DNA of 64,000 nucleotides from Bacillus sp. S3. GTDB taxonomy: Bacteria > Bacillota > Bacilli > Bacillales > Cytobacillaceae. Positions 50,309-59,992 of the stretch are shown here, piece after piece; position 1 is the stretch's first letter; every line of letters begins with the position of its first letter. Position numbers and translations under genes: made by a program. Where the stretch lies: the NCBI RefSeq assembly GCF_005154805.1, contig NZ_CP039727.1, positions 3,035,501-3,099,500 on the forward strand, written 5' to 3'. The notes under the pieces were generated by a model, which worked only from the letters and a program-made list of their open reading frames with translations, made no database searches and was not told the DNA's origin.

Positions 50309-51475
50309 CTACCTTTTAATAGATTTCTGCTTCGAATAATTGGTTTCTTGATAGTGCATTAAAACAGCTCCTACTAAACGAAAAGCAGATTGTGTATTAG
50401 GGTAAATTCGAATTACCTTTTCTCTTCTTCGGACTTCCTGATTTAATCGCTCAAGAGAATTTGTACTACGGATATGACAACGGATATCTTCTTGGAATTC
50501 CATATATTGTATGGTATCTTCGAAACCATCATCTAATATTTTCAGAGCTTGTTCGTATTTAAGATTGTCCCCAAACTGACTCATCAGTTCACCTTTAAAA
50601 TTCCGCATATCCTCAATTGTGACTGCATCAAAAATACGCTTAATCATCATACGTATTTCCGCTGAGTCCTTTTTTGGAAGCCTTTCTATGATATTACGTT
50701 TAAAATGGACGTTACACCTTTGCCAGCTAGTCCCAATAAATTCACGTTGAATCGCTTTTTGAAGCCCCTGGTGAGCATCTGAAATGACTAGCTTTGGGGA
50801 TTGAAGACCACGTGATTTTAGTTGTTGGAGAAAGCGACTCCAACTTTCATAACTCTCAGCGTGATCCACACTTAACCCAAGAATTTCACGTGTTTTGCTT
50901 TCAGTGATTGCAGTGGCTATATAAACAGCCTTAGAGACGACACGATGATGTTCACGAACTTTTATATACATGGCATCTACAAAAACAAAAGGATAATACC
51001 TTAAATTTAAGGGCCGTTTGGCCCAGTCATTAATAATAGGATCAAGCTTTTGAGTAAGTGAAGAAACAAACGATTTTGACTTACTTTCACCACAAAGTTG
51101 TTCCACAATATGTGTAACTTTACGTGTAGAAACGCCATTGATAACCATCTCTAGCATAGAGAGTACTAACGCCTGGTCACAACGTGCATATTTCTCAAAA
51201 ACCGTAGGTGAAAACTCACCATTTCGAGTCCTAGGAACCTTAAGTTTTATCTTACCGATACTCATCGTTAACTCACGTTCGTAGTAGCCATTTCGGTAAT
51301 CACGACGCTCAACAGAGCGTTCATATGCAGCGGCGTGTAAGTAATCATTTCTTTCTTTCTCCATGTACTCATTCAAAACCAGAACAACAGCTGATTTAAC
51401 AACGTTATCTATATTTGAATTCATTACTGAGTCTTTTAAAAGTTCCAAATCTAGGCTAAACTGTAATTGGGTCAT
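50309..51475 (-). CDS. IS256-family transposase (mutator type)
   Basis: The 388-residue DDE transposase belongs to the Transposase_mut family. The N-terminal region has RRDYRNGYYERELTMSIGKI and KLKVPRTRNGEFSPTVFEKY. The catalytic Asp residues are in YPFVFVDAMYIKVREHH and PKLVISDAHQGLQKAI, with CNVHFKRNIIERLPKKD following and the Glu in RSTNSLERLNQEVRRRE. The frame is complete and is expected to be active. The ATG lies about 100 bases inside the element's right end. Confidence 0.95.
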   Translation of the reverse strand: MTQLQFSLDLELLKDSVMNSNIDNVVKSAVVLVLNEYMEKERNDYLHAAAYERSVERRDYRNGYYERELTMSIGKIKLKVPRTRNGEFSPTVFEKYARCDQALVLSMLEMVINGVSTRKVTHIVEQLCGESKSKSFVSSLTQKLDPIINDWAKRPLNLRYYPFVFVDAMYIKVREHHRVVSKAVYIATAITESKTREILGLSVDHAESYESWSRFLQQLKSRGLQSPKLVISDAHQGLQKAIQREFIGTSWQRCNVHFKRNIIERLPKKDSAEIRMMIKRIFDAVTIEDMRNFKGELMSQFGDNLKYEQALKILDDGFEDTIQYMEFQEDIRCHIRSTNSLERLNQEVRRREKVIRIYPNTQSAFRLVGAVLMHYQETNYSKQKSIKR

Positions 51476-51569
51476 TTTTATTCCTCTTTTCTATGTTTAT
51501 CGTGGTTGTTAAACATTGTAGCCAAGTAGGATAAAAATGACCCTTTTCTTTTTACACAATTATACGGAC

Positions 51570-54230
51570 TTAATCCATTAGAATCCCCAAGGTGCCGGAC
51601 AGCAGCAGTTTCTCCAAACTAGTCATTTCACTTAAGAATGCAAATTCAACCGTTGCGATAAACAGGAAAAATAATGGAACAATGTTAATTACATCCCACT
51701 TGATCTTATGCAAATAGAACAAGATTCCGAAGGAATAAGCACCGGTCACTAGGTAAGCAATTATACTGTACGGATAGGTAAGAAGCATGCACCCCATCCC
51801 AATAATTGAAAATGGTACAAAATAATAGGTTGTTCGTTTTTGAAATTCTCCTTTGACGAGAAGTGCAAAAATTAAGATTAGACCACTGGAGATTGGAAAT
51901 TCGTAACGTCCAATAGTTTGAACAGGGATTTTATCTATTCCGGTTAAAATGATTATAAACAATACTGTAAAACAGCCATAAAGAAACACTTTGATTTTCC
52001 ATTCCTTTACAGCTAGTCTAGTGCTGACAAAATAGATAAGCAGGGCAAGGACGAAGCTGTAAAATGCGTCTGAATGAAAAGCAAACCAAGTAAGGACAAG
52101 TGCGATGGGATAGATGATGTGACCTGTCCAGGAAAAGGCATTCGATATCATTGAATCCCTTTTTCGGAAAAGGAAGGCAATCAAAAGCAAAATAACCGCA
52201 CTTGTAGAGGCAATTAACGAATTTAGTATGAAACTAAATGTGTATACACGTGTAATTGAATGAATAATTGAAAGATAAGACAGCAATAAAGCGATACTAA
52301 TTGGATATGGCACCCACTTCTCTCCTATCTTTTTATACAAGCTGGAATACATCCCAATGCCGCCTATCAATACAAGCGGCTGAACCCACAGTTGATTAAT
52401 TGGGCTAATCAATGAAAGAATCATAGAAATTGTGTATAATGCTTGTGAAACATACATAGAGATTTGGGCTAATTTTTTTTCGCCGGTTTTTATCCAGCCA
52501 AGACTTGAAAATAAAACGAGCCCCGCTGCGAATGCAAAATTAACGGCAATGCCATACTCACGTTGATAGACAGGAAAATTAACATTTACTTCCTCACCAA
52601 AGGCAACAAAGGAAAGACCAAGTGATACCGGCAATAACCAAATGGCTATATCCTTAAGTAACTCTCTTTCCTCAAACTGGCGGAGTAAAGAAGCAGCGAT
52701 TGAAAAAAGGATGAACATGACACCCAGTTCCCACCACAAAAGAAATCCAAAAGCTGTAATCCCGGACAACGCCATAATCGCTAATCCAAGATCCCTTGAT
52801 GCTGTTCGAATTATTTTTACGTATTTTGCATGATGAACAATCCCAAAAACACTAAATAAGATAAACCCTGTTATGGATAACGTCAGGGAAAAATCCATCA
52901 TATTAAAAGGTTGATCAAGTAAGACAATTGCTTCGTATATGCCTGACGCTAGAAACACCGCACTTAAATAAGGAAATAGCCATCTTGGATTGGTATGTGT
53001 TAAATAAATGAAATTGGCTGAAATAATAAAATAGGCAATCATTAGCACAAGGGAAGGACTCCCTGCACGAAGCAAGATCCCCTCTAAACTAATATAGATA
53101 AAGGCAAACCCCGAAATAATCGCACTCGTATATTGAAATACTTTACTTAATGAAAATTTATCATCTAACAACTTCGGGACAAATACGATTCCAAAGCCTA
53201 TTAAGGCGTAAACGATCTCCCCAAAATAATCAAGGAAACTATGCTCAGTCAATTGATAGGCTCCGTATACGACCATGACAGTAAAAATAAAGTGGTATTC
53301 TTTTTTCCCGCTGACGTACATCATTGATAAATAAATGATGGCAGTCAAAAGAAGGTTTACACTATATATAACCTCATTCTCAAACAAAAAAAGCATAAAA
53401 AGAGTGGATAGGACAAGGCTAACTTGTGCATATAGCACAAATTCTTTGGTAAACAATTTCATCGAGTCTCGCAACTTAGCTTTATGATAGATAAATATTA
53501 GAATGGCATTAAATGCCATCATTCCAAGATAAAAAAAATCAACCTGTAGTTTACAAGCTGCCAATAAAAAGGCCACTCCAGAAGTCAGTGAAATATAACT
53601 AAACCAAACAAATAGTCTTGAATGCAGGTTCTTAGCAAATAATAGATAGACAATTAGAGATAAAAAGCTTCCCAGCATACCAAGAAGATATCGACCCTCA
53701 CCAAATATCGATAAATACGATCCTAATAAACCAAACCATCCTAACGAAAGAATAAAGATGGGCAGAAATAAACTTCCCAAGACAGTAAATGCAAATGCTG
53801 TTTTATCGATATGCAAAACCTTTTTCGTTAATAAAGCGATTCCATAAAAAAGTAGCGATACAATGGCAATAGAACCACTTTTCATAAAGCTTGTCATTGA
53901 TTCCCAGTTACTTGTTGCTACAAACAAACCGCCAATTAATAAAAAAATGACGCCGATATTTAATAACCAAGTAATATTCCTTTCACGAATCTCTTCAGGA
54001 GTAAGTGTCTTTTTCACCTTTTGCGGTTTTGGGGAAGCTGGTTCGGTTTTTGCCACTTTCACTACAGCCGGATCTGGAATGGTCGCTGTTTTTAATAAAT
54101 TCAGGTGGTATTGATGATGCGCTTTTGCTACGGTATCAACAATCACATCGGATAAATACCCTTCTTCTCTTAAAGTGAAAAGTTCTTGCCTAAAATTCCG
54201 TCTTTTCTCTTCTCTGATATTTAAATCCAT
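51570..54230 (-). pseudogene. 5' fragment of the IS-split giant membrane protein
   Basis: The frame encodes 886 residues with a short cytosolic N-terminus (NIREEKRRNFRQELFTLREE; a Pro/Lys linker near 55-70) and more than twenty hydrophobic helices. NITWLLNIGVIFLLIGGLFV resembles DUF2157-type membrane proteins. The last codon before TAA comes from the IS element. The ATG at 54230 follows AAAGGGGTG by eight bases; an in-frame GTG at 54239 overlaps the SD. Uninterrupted, the protein would have about 1135 residues. Its function is unknown; the truncated product may or may not be stable. Confidence 0.85.
51575..51583. repeat. Target-site duplication, right copy
   Basis: Second copy of CCATTAGAA next to the right end of the IS256-family element. 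Confidence 0.85.
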
Positions 54231-54365
54231 AAAAGTCACACCCCTTTATACATAACCTTTCTTATAAAGGCTTCATGATTTTTTGATGTCTGCAATATAT
54301 CCCTTTGGTGTAATTTTACACTATATTTGATATTTTTCAATACTTTTTCTATTGCAAAATTTGAA

Positions 54366-54389
54366 TTATTTTAACTTAGGTTAAAATAA
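54366..54389. promoter_or_regulatory. Perfect inverted repeat in a promoter region
   Basis: TTATTTTAAC and GTTAAAATAA flank TTAG, a perfect 10-bp inverted repeat 38 bases before the next start codon. A possible promoter (TTAACT, 16 bases, TATGAT) overlaps it, so a repressor site is likely. Confidence 0.55.
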
Positions 54390-54427
54390 CTGTATGATAT
54401 TAATGACTTAAACAAATGGAGGAATTT

Positions 54428-54904
54428 ATGATTACATTTAATGAAAAACTTGCAATTATCGAATCTTTTAGCGAATTGGAAAGAAAAAACGTTTCTTTAG
54501 GACGTGTCAATTTCCAGTTTCCAAACAGTATTTCCGATAAGAAAAATATTGTTTATCATTTACATCCAAATGGTAATGGCTTTGTTTATGCTGGCCATTT
54601 GGAGAATTACGAAACAGACGAAAAGGGAATGGTCAATATACGTGATTTTAGCGCAGAAATGCTGGAACAATTGCTAAAGGAATCCATCCACGCACTTTCA
54701 CCTATTGTGAAAACAGCATCAGAGGAAGCGATTACAGGAGATTCAGATGGGGAACGTTGGGTGGATGACGAAAAGCATCATCTCATTGTGGTCAATGAAA
54801 ATGATGCATGGAATATATATTTTGGATTAGACCTGGATGCAAGCTTTGATACTTATGAAGAAGCAGTGGAGTTTTTACGTGAAGAAGGATTTACACGGAG
54901 TTAA
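54428..54904 (+). CDS. Protein of unknown function
   Basis: I do not recognise this 158-residue soluble protein. It reads like a mixed alpha/beta domain (FNEKLAIIESFSELERKNVS, IVYHLHPNGNGFVYAGHLEN) with a C-terminal acidic half that repeats a strand-helix pattern (LIVVNENDAWNIYFGLDLDA, FDTYEEAVEFLREEGF). The ATG at 54428 has GGAGG seven bases upstream; an earlier in-frame ATG at 54416 contains that SD. A perfect inverted repeat lies in the promoter region. It is a single gene. Confidence 0.7.
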   Translation: MITFNEKLAIIESFSELERKNVSLGRVNFQFPNSISDKKNIVYHLHPNGNGFVYAGHLENYETDEKGMVNIRDFSAEMLEQLLKESIHALSPIVKTASEEAITGDSDGERWVDDEKHHLIVVNENDAWNIYFGLDLDASFDTYEEAVEFLREEGFTRS

Positions 54905-54909
54905 AGTGA

Positions 54910-54943
54910 AAGACTGTGCCCACTTGAGCACAGTCTTTTTTTA
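54910..54943. terminator. Terminator between convergent genes
   Basis: AGACTGTGC and GCACAGTCT flank an eight-base loop and are followed by T residues on the plus strand. Confidence 0.85.
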
Positions 54944-55456
54944 ATTATCGTAGGTAATGTCAATTAATTGATCTAGGCGGATTATACTTTGCCTCGCCCG
55001 GTCATAGTCAATGGTTCGATAGTGATGCATCCCGCCCACTTCCTCATCATTTTCATCAGCCCATTTTACAATTTGCTGTAACGGAGTCCTTACAATATCA
55101 TTTGAAGGTAAAAAGGAATCTGTATGGAATAGAATAGCAAGTGCAATTGTTTTAGCTTTAATTGGATTCTCTCCAAGACGAATCAACAGCTTGTGTGCTC
55201 TTTCTGCCCCTTTGATTGGATGGATATCATTTTGCTTATACAAGTCATAATCCCATTTTCCGTTTTTATACCACGTATAGTGACCCATATCATGTAGAAG
55301 TCCAGCTTTAGCGGCAATATCAATATCAACATGATGTTCTTTTCCAAGATGAAAGGCATGATAGGCAACTGCAATCGCATGGGAAAGTCCAGACCGGTTC
55401 AAATATTTTTGGGCAATATGATGTTCAAATATATTTAATAAGGTGACATCTCTCAT
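54941..55456 (-). CDS. HD-domain phosphohydrolase
   Basis: The 171-residue protein is a single HD domain, a metal-dependent phosphohydrolase of unknown substrate (nucleotides are likely). Metal-binding residues are in LSHAIAVAYHAFHLG, AGLLHDMGHYTWY (the HD pair) and IALAILFHTDSFLP, with IVKWADENDE as the last Asp motif. It resembles the YqeK-type and small uncharacterised HD proteins. GAGAGAATTCGC precedes the ATG. It is monocistronic. Confidence 0.85.
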   Translation of the reverse strand: MRDVTLLNIFEHHIAQKYLNRSGLSHAIAVAYHAFHLGKEHHVDIDIAAKAGLLHDMGHYTWYKNGKWDYDLYKQNDIHPIKGAERAHKLLIRLGENPIKAKTIALAILFHTDSFLPSNDIVRTPLQQIVKWADENDEEVGGMHHYRTIDYDRARQSIIRLDQLIDITYDN

Positions 55457-55547
55457 GCGAATTCTCTCCTGACTTTTTCAATATATGTATTTCATTTATT
55501 ATATGCCAACCTGTCCAATATGGCTAATCCAGTTTTAAAAATATAAA

Positions 55548-55577
55548 AAAGAGAGAAGAAAATTCCCTTCTCTCTTG
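55548..55577 (-). terminator. Terminator of the LTA synthase gene
   Basis: On the minus strand GAGAGAAGGG and CTTCTCTC pair around AATTTT and continue into TTTTTTATATTTTT. Confidence 0.8.
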
Positions 55578-55578
55578 A

Positions 55579-57534
55579 TTAATGATTTTCAGATGTTTTT
55601 GTCGCTCTTCCTTTAGGACCCAAATATTCATAATCATTTGGATTAATTGGGGTATAGCCGTCAGGTTTATAGAAACGTAGTAGATCTTTATAGACAATTT
55701 CATCGGACATCTGAAGTTCAGTATTAACTTTTTCTGAAGTATCCTTACATGCTTCAGGATCCTCCATTAATTCTCCATTAGCATCTGAGTAGCACTTATC
55801 CTTTACTTGAATAACATCTGACGACACAAAGTCACCATTTCTAAATAAGGCCCAATTACGATGCTGCGGTGATAATAAATCAGAGCCAAACTCCATGTAA
55901 TCCTTTGTATCAATTCCTAATAAGTGAAGGACTGTTGGCCGAACATCTACTTCCCCGCCAACTTGATGCTGCACGCCGCCTTTAACGCCGGGTACATGGA
56001 TAAACAACGGCACACGCTGCAACTTAGCATTAATAGCTGGAGTTATTTCATCAACTCCTAAAACTTTAGCCATTGCTTCATTATGGTTTTCCGAAATACC
56101 ATAATGATCACCATACATAACAATCACTGTATTATCATACATACCATTTGCTTTTAGGTCATTAAAGAACTGTTCAAAAGCCTGATCCATATAGTGTGCA
56201 GATTGAAAATATTGGTTAACAACCGTGTCGCCATAATCACCTGCAGGGAAATCCGTATCCTCTGTATCCATCTCAAATGGGAAATGGTTTGACAATGAAA
56301 TAAACTTTGTATAGAACGGCTGCTTTAGGCTTTCAAGCAAAGGAATGGATTCCTTAAAGAATGGTTTATCCTTCATGCCATAGTTTTTCGTATTTTCATC
56401 AGTCATGTTATAGTATTCTGCATCAAAAAATTGATCATATCCAAATGCTTTATAAATAACATTTCGATTCCAAAACGTTTTATAGTTCCCATGTAATACA
56501 GCCGAGGTGTATCCCTGACCTTTTAAAATGGAAGGCATGGCTTGATACGTATTTTGTGCTTTATTAACAAATACAGCACCTTGTGCCATTGGATACAATG
56601 AATTTTCCATTAAAAATTCAGCATCTGATGTTTTACCCTGACCTGTTTGATGATAGAAATTATCAAAATAAAAGGTGCTGCCATCGTGTGCCAAAGAATT
56701 TAAGAATGGTGTTACTTCTTGCCCATCTGGCATTTTATAATCAATCATAAAGGTTTGGAATGATTCCATTGAGATATAAACGACATTCATTCCTTTTGCT
56801 TTACCAAAATAAACAGGGTTTGGGGAAGCATAATTTGCCTTCCGGTAGTTCTCGACATCAGTAATATCACTACTATCAGCTAATGCACGCTGACTTGATG
56901 ATTTTACGTTTTGAATGACATCATAAATCGTAAAGTTATAAGCACCTAAATACTTTACTAAATAATTTCTGTCAAAAGAACGAGAAAGCAGCTGCGGACG
57001 ATCTTTTTCCGCTAAGCCTAAGTTAAATAAAAAAGTAGTTATAGCAAACAACAGAACAATTTTAAATGACTTTCTGTTCGTTACCGTAACATTCTTGAAA
57101 ACTGTTAATGCAAGTGCGATTAAGATAAACATATCTGTAAAATATAAAATATCAAATGGTGACATTAAAGAAAGTGCACTATCACCTAACTGCCCTGCAT
57201 TTGTCTTTGTCTGCATTAAAACAGGAACGGTAATAAAGTCATTAAAAAACCGATAATAGGCAATATTAGCGTATAATAAAAAAGATAGTAGGAAATTTGT
57301 GATAATCATGACAAGCTTTGTACGCTTCTTAAAAAGCAATGCTATTCCAAAGAAGAACAGCGCTGAACTCAGTGGGTTGATCAATAACAAAAATTCCTGC
57401 AGATTATTATCAATTCCAAGGTTAAATTCAATTTGATATGCCGCATACGTTTTAATCCAAAATAAGACAACGGCAATTGCGAAAAATGTAATATGACTAT
57501 TGTTTATTTTTTTAGGAAGTCTAAATGTACTCAT
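55579..57534 (-). CDS. ltaS: Lipoteichoic acid synthase family protein
   Basis: The enzyme polymerises glycerol phosphate onto the lipid anchor of lipoteichoic acid. The 651 residues (B. subtilis LtaS has 649) contain five membrane helices in about 1-200 and an extracellular sulfatase-fold domain. The metal-binding Glu is in VVYISMESFQTFM and the nucleophile Thr in GQGKTSDAEFLMENS; YGDHYGISENHNEA and SLSNHFPFEM complete the Mn2+ site. Bacilli carry several paralogs (YfnI, YqgS, YvgJ), so this one may be any of them; length favours LtaS. The 390 bases upstream show no other gene. Confidence 0.9.
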   Translation of the reverse strand: MSTFRLPKKINNSHITFFAIAVVLFWIKTYAAYQIEFNLGIDNNLQEFLLLINPLSSALFFFGIALLFKKRTKLVMIITNFLLSFLLYANIAYYRFFNDFITVPVLMQTKTNAGQLGDSALSLMSPFDILYFTDMFILIALALTVFKNVTVTNRKSFKIVLLFAITTFLFNLGLAEKDRPQLLSRSFDRNYLVKYLGAYNFTIYDVIQNVKSSSQRALADSSDITDVENYRKANYASPNPVYFGKAKGMNVVYISMESFQTFMIDYKMPDGQEVTPFLNSLAHDGSTFYFDNFYHQTGQGKTSDAEFLMENSLYPMAQGAVFVNKAQNTYQAMPSILKGQGYTSAVLHGNYKTFWNRNVIYKAFGYDQFFDAEYYNMTDENTKNYGMKDKPFFKESIPLLESLKQPFYTKFISLSNHFPFEMDTEDTDFPAGDYGDTVVNQYFQSAHYMDQAFEQFFNDLKANGMYDNTVIVMYGDHYGISENHNEAMAKVLGVDEITPAINAKLQRVPLFIHVPGVKGGVQHQVGGEVDVRPTVLHLLGIDTKDYMEFGSDLLSPQHRNWALFRNGDFVSSDVIQVKDKCYSDANGELMEDPEACKDTSEKVNTELQMSDEIVYKDLLRFYKPDGYTPINPNDYEYLGPKGRATKTSENH

Positions 57535-57926
57535 TTCAAAATTCTCCTCTCACTTACCAATTAAGCTCCGGTAAACGAACCTCAATTACTATATCACATT
57601 TTCTTTCAAAATAAAAATATAAAAACAGTTACATTCCCTTTAATGTTATGTACCCCATTTGTAGGACATGACTGTTTTCATTCCTCATTTATATAAGACG
57701 GATTAGCAGAAAAATAGTTTCATATTTTTTATTTACCATAACAGTATTTAACTTCCAGCAAAACCCAAATCAAAAATACATTTCTACATATCATAAACTT
57801 GAAACATCCGGTATGCAATATGAAATTTGACTTATCTTTTTACAGCATAAAATTTGAATAATTTTATACTGATTGGAAAGCATAACCGCGAGCGACAAAA
57901 GTAAAGATGGAAAAGAGGAATCCCCT

Positions 57927-58115
57927 ATGCCCAGAATTAGGCCTGATTTTACCAAAAGTCCTTATTTTGTTGATGAACCCGGAAATTGGCATTTAAAGCC
58001 GGGTGCTCCAAAAGAACTGGAAGTGGAGTTAGCAAATTACCTGTCCAACCTTGAACATATAGACGAACCTGGTACATTAAATGGTGTCCAAATTCAATAT
58101 CCTTATGATCATTAA
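57927..58115 (+). CDS. Small protein of unknown function
   Basis: I do not recognise this 62-residue protein. It is rich in Pro, Glu and aromatic residues (MPRIRPDFTKSPYFVDEPGN, WHLKPGAPKELEVELANYLS, ending VQIQYPYDH) and should be soluble. The ATG at 57927 follows AAAGAGGAA by about seven bases; the open frame continues 18 codons upstream without a better site. It precedes sspH and could be a sporulation gene, but only the neighbour suggests that. Confidence 0.6.
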   Translation: MPRIRPDFTKSPYFVDEPGNWHLKPGAPKELEVELANYLSNLEHIDEPGTLNGVQIQYPYDH

Positions 58116-58233
58116 AAAAGAACCTATATAATAGAAGAAAGCGGTTACAAAAACCCTTGACAGTAGAAAAATTTGTATGAAAATGAAGTTCATGACAAAC
58201 TCTATAATGACTATTTTCTTAGGAGTGAAAAAA

Positions 58234-58413
58234 ATGAATGTTAATCGAGTGAAGCAGATATTGTCTTCTTCAGCAGATATTGAAGTAAAATATAATGGGA
58301 CTTCTGTATGGATTGACCAATTAAATGAAGATGGAAAAACAGCAACCGTTCATTTACGAGGTCCACTTGAAGAACGAACGATCGTTGAAATTGGTGAACT
58401 AATCGAAGATTAA
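58234..58413 (+). CDS. sspH: Small acid-soluble spore protein H
   Basis: An H-type minor SASP of 59 residues, made in the forespore under sigma-G in B. subtilis. The start MNVNRVKQILSSSADIEVKY and the middle VWIDQLNEDGKTATVHL, with the end VEIGELIED, match the SspH family (59 residues). TAGGAGTG six to seven bases before the ATG at 58234 sets the start; the open frame continues 19 codons upstream without support. It ends in a strong terminator. Confidence 0.9.
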   Translation: MNVNRVKQILSSSADIEVKYNGTSVWIDQLNEDGKTATVHLRGPLEERTIVEIGELIED

Positions 58414-58418
58414 GTACT

Positions 58419-58467
58419 AAAATGCCCACGTCATTTCATAATGGAAATGACGTGGGCATTGTTTTGC
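58419..58467. terminator. Terminator after sspH, shared with narK
   Basis: AATGCCCACGTCATTTC and GAAATGACGTGGGCATT form a perfect 17-bp stem between convergent genes, followed by GTTTTG. Confidence 0.85.
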
Positions 58468-58472
58468 GTATT

Positions 58473-59774
58473 TTACCCAACCTGCTTGGCTAAAGATTTG
58501 GCAACGGTCGCTTTTCTTTGATAGAAGAACCAGTTAAGTCCAAAGGAAATGACATAGAATCCTATAAAGAAGTAGAAAGCAGTCACTGGTGTTCCGGTCG
58601 CATTAACAGACCATCCGAATAGCTTTGGAATAAAGAATGAACCATATGCTGCGAAAGCTGCGGAAAAGCCGATAACAGGTGCTGCTTCTTTTGGAATAAA
58701 GATAGCTGGGATCATCTGGAATGTTGAACCAGAACCAATACCCGATGCTAAGAATAGCACTAAGAAAGAGATTAAAAATCCTGCAAATTGCTTACCATTT
58801 AAAAAATAAATAACTCCTGCTGCACCAATTCCCATGATGACCAAAACATAGGCAGTCACTTTTGCGCCCCCTAGTTTGTCAGCCATCCAGCCGCCGACTG
58901 GTCTGGCTGCTGCAGCTACTAAGGCACCAAGGAAAGCAAGGGAGATATACTCCGGAAACTGAGATCTTAACAATAGCGGGAATGCCGCAGAATAGCCGAT
59001 AAAGGAACCAAATGTTGCTACATAAAGAGCAGTCATGATCCAAGTATGTTTCCTTTTTACAATTACAAATTGATCTGCAACTGATTGTTTTGCCCCAGGT
59101 ACATTATCCATTTTAAAGAAAGCAAGTAATGTCATAATTACAATTGGGATTACCCAGATAAATGCTGCGTTTTGTAGCCATACTTCCTGTCCGTTTGCTA
59201 AAACCTGTTTATTGCCAACAAGTGCAAAAGTTCCAGATGTAATAATTAATGGTGTGACGAATTGTACAACTGAGACACCCATGTTACCTAAACCGCCATT
59301 GATGCCAAGCGCCGTACCCTTTTCTTTTTTTGGAAAGAAGAAGCTAATATTTGCTGATGATGATGAAAAGTTTCCGCCGCCAAGACCGCAAAGTGCTGCA
59401 AGCAAAAGCATGATGGAGAATGGAGTATCGGGATTTTGAACTGCAAATCCAATACCGATCGCTGGGATGGCTAGAACAGCTGTTGAAATTACTGTCCAGT
59501 TCTTCCCTCCAATAGAACCAACCGCAAACGTATAAACAAAGCGGAGCGTTGCACCGACAAGACCTGGAATAGCAGCAAGTGTAAATAATTGTTCTTCCGT
59601 AAATTGGAAGCCTATATCGTTAAGACGAACAGCAACTACTGACCAAATTTGCCAAACAATAAAGGCGAGCATCAAAGATGGAACAGATATCCACAGGTTC
59701 CTTTTTGCATGTTTTTTTCCTTCTGCCTGCCAAAACTTTTCGTCTTCCGGATTCCAATAATTAATTCGAGCCAT
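58473..59774 (-). CDS. narK: NarK-family nitrate/nitrite MFS transporter
   Basis: The 433-residue transporter has about twelve helices and belongs to the NarK/NasA nitrate porters, for nitrate uptake or nitrite export. LGINGGLGNMGVSVVQFV near residue 160 is the nitrate signature and GLVGATLRFVYTFAVGSIGG the loop of the first half (conserved Arg). I chose the ATG at 59774, with GGGGGA seven bases upstream; the first ATG at 59780 touches the SD. A perfect Fnr-type palindrome about 100 bases upstream suggests anaerobic activation. The second NarK paralog at 59993-61498 points the same way. Confidence 0.9.
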   Translation of the reverse strand: MARINYWNPEDEKFWQAEGKKHAKRNLWISVPSLMLAFIVWQIWSVVAVRLNDIGFQFTEEQLFTLAAIPGLVGATLRFVYTFAVGSIGGKNWTVISTAVLAIPAIGIGFAVQNPDTPFSIMLLLAALCGLGGGNFSSSSANISFFFPKKEKGTALGINGGLGNMGVSVVQFVTPLIITSGTFALVGNKQVLANGQEVWLQNAAFIWVIPIVIMTLLAFFKMDNVPGAKQSVADQFVIVKRKHTWIMTALYVATFGSFIGYSAAFPLLLRSQFPEYISLAFLGALVAAAARPVGGWMADKLGGAKVTAYVLVIMGIGAAGVIYFLNGKQFAGFLISFLVLFLASGIGSGSTFQMIPAIFIPKEAAPVIGFSAAFAAYGSFFIPKLFGWSVNATGTPVTAFYFFIGFYVISFGLNWFFYQRKATVAKSLAKQVG

Positions 59775-59838
59775 AATCATTTCCCCCTATATGGTTTTCT
59801 AATTTTTAATTGATTTAGTTGTTGTTGTTGATGAATTT

Positions 59839-59844
59839 AATATA
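59839..59844 (-). promoter_or_regulatory. -10 element of narK
   Basis: TATATT on the minus strand. It places the predicted start near 59832 and the Fnr-type palindrome about 41.5-42.5 bases upstream. No good -35 box is present, as expected of an activator-dependent promoter. Confidence 0.5.
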
Positions 59845-59861
59845 AACCACATGGTAACATG

Positions 59862-59887
59862 ATTTTTGTGACGTACGTCACAAAAAT
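59862..59887. promoter_or_regulatory. Fnr-type binding site upstream of narK
   Basis: A perfect 26-bp palindrome whose core is TGTGA, six bases, TCACA. That is the CRP/Fnr consensus; B. subtilis Fnr binds TGTGA-N6-TCACT and activates narK. The centre is 100 bases from the narK start codon. Confidence 0.8.
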
Positions 59888-59945
59888 AGTGAAGGAAATG
59901 TGAACTCAAGCAGTTAGACAAAAAGTTGTAATAATTATCACTTTT

Positions 59946-59984
59946 TAAGGCAAAAAAAAAGACCTTTGAAGTAAAAGGCCTCTT
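59946..59984 (-). terminator. Terminator of the NarK-PAS gene
   Basis: On the minus strand AGGCCTTT and AAAGGTCT pair around ACTTC and continue into nine T residues. Confidence 0.75.
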
Positions 59985-59992
59985 ACTGGGAT

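Larger units (their letters stand above)
50081..51574 (-). mobile_element. IS256-family insertion sequence, 1494 bp
   Basis: The element is bounded by the direct repeat CCATTAGAA. Its ends carry imperfect inverted repeats that share AAGTCC, six variable bases and TTGTGTAAA, offset by one base. It holds one intact transposase gene and a long hairpin behind it. It sits in a giant membrane-protein gene and divides that gene in two. The intact target repeats and transposase suggest a recent insertion. Confidence 0.9.

Noticed and set aside
57535..57926. A gene in the gap upstream of the LTA synthase gene
   Set aside because: No frame with SD, terminator or clear structure was found; it appears to be plain intergenic AT-rich DNA.
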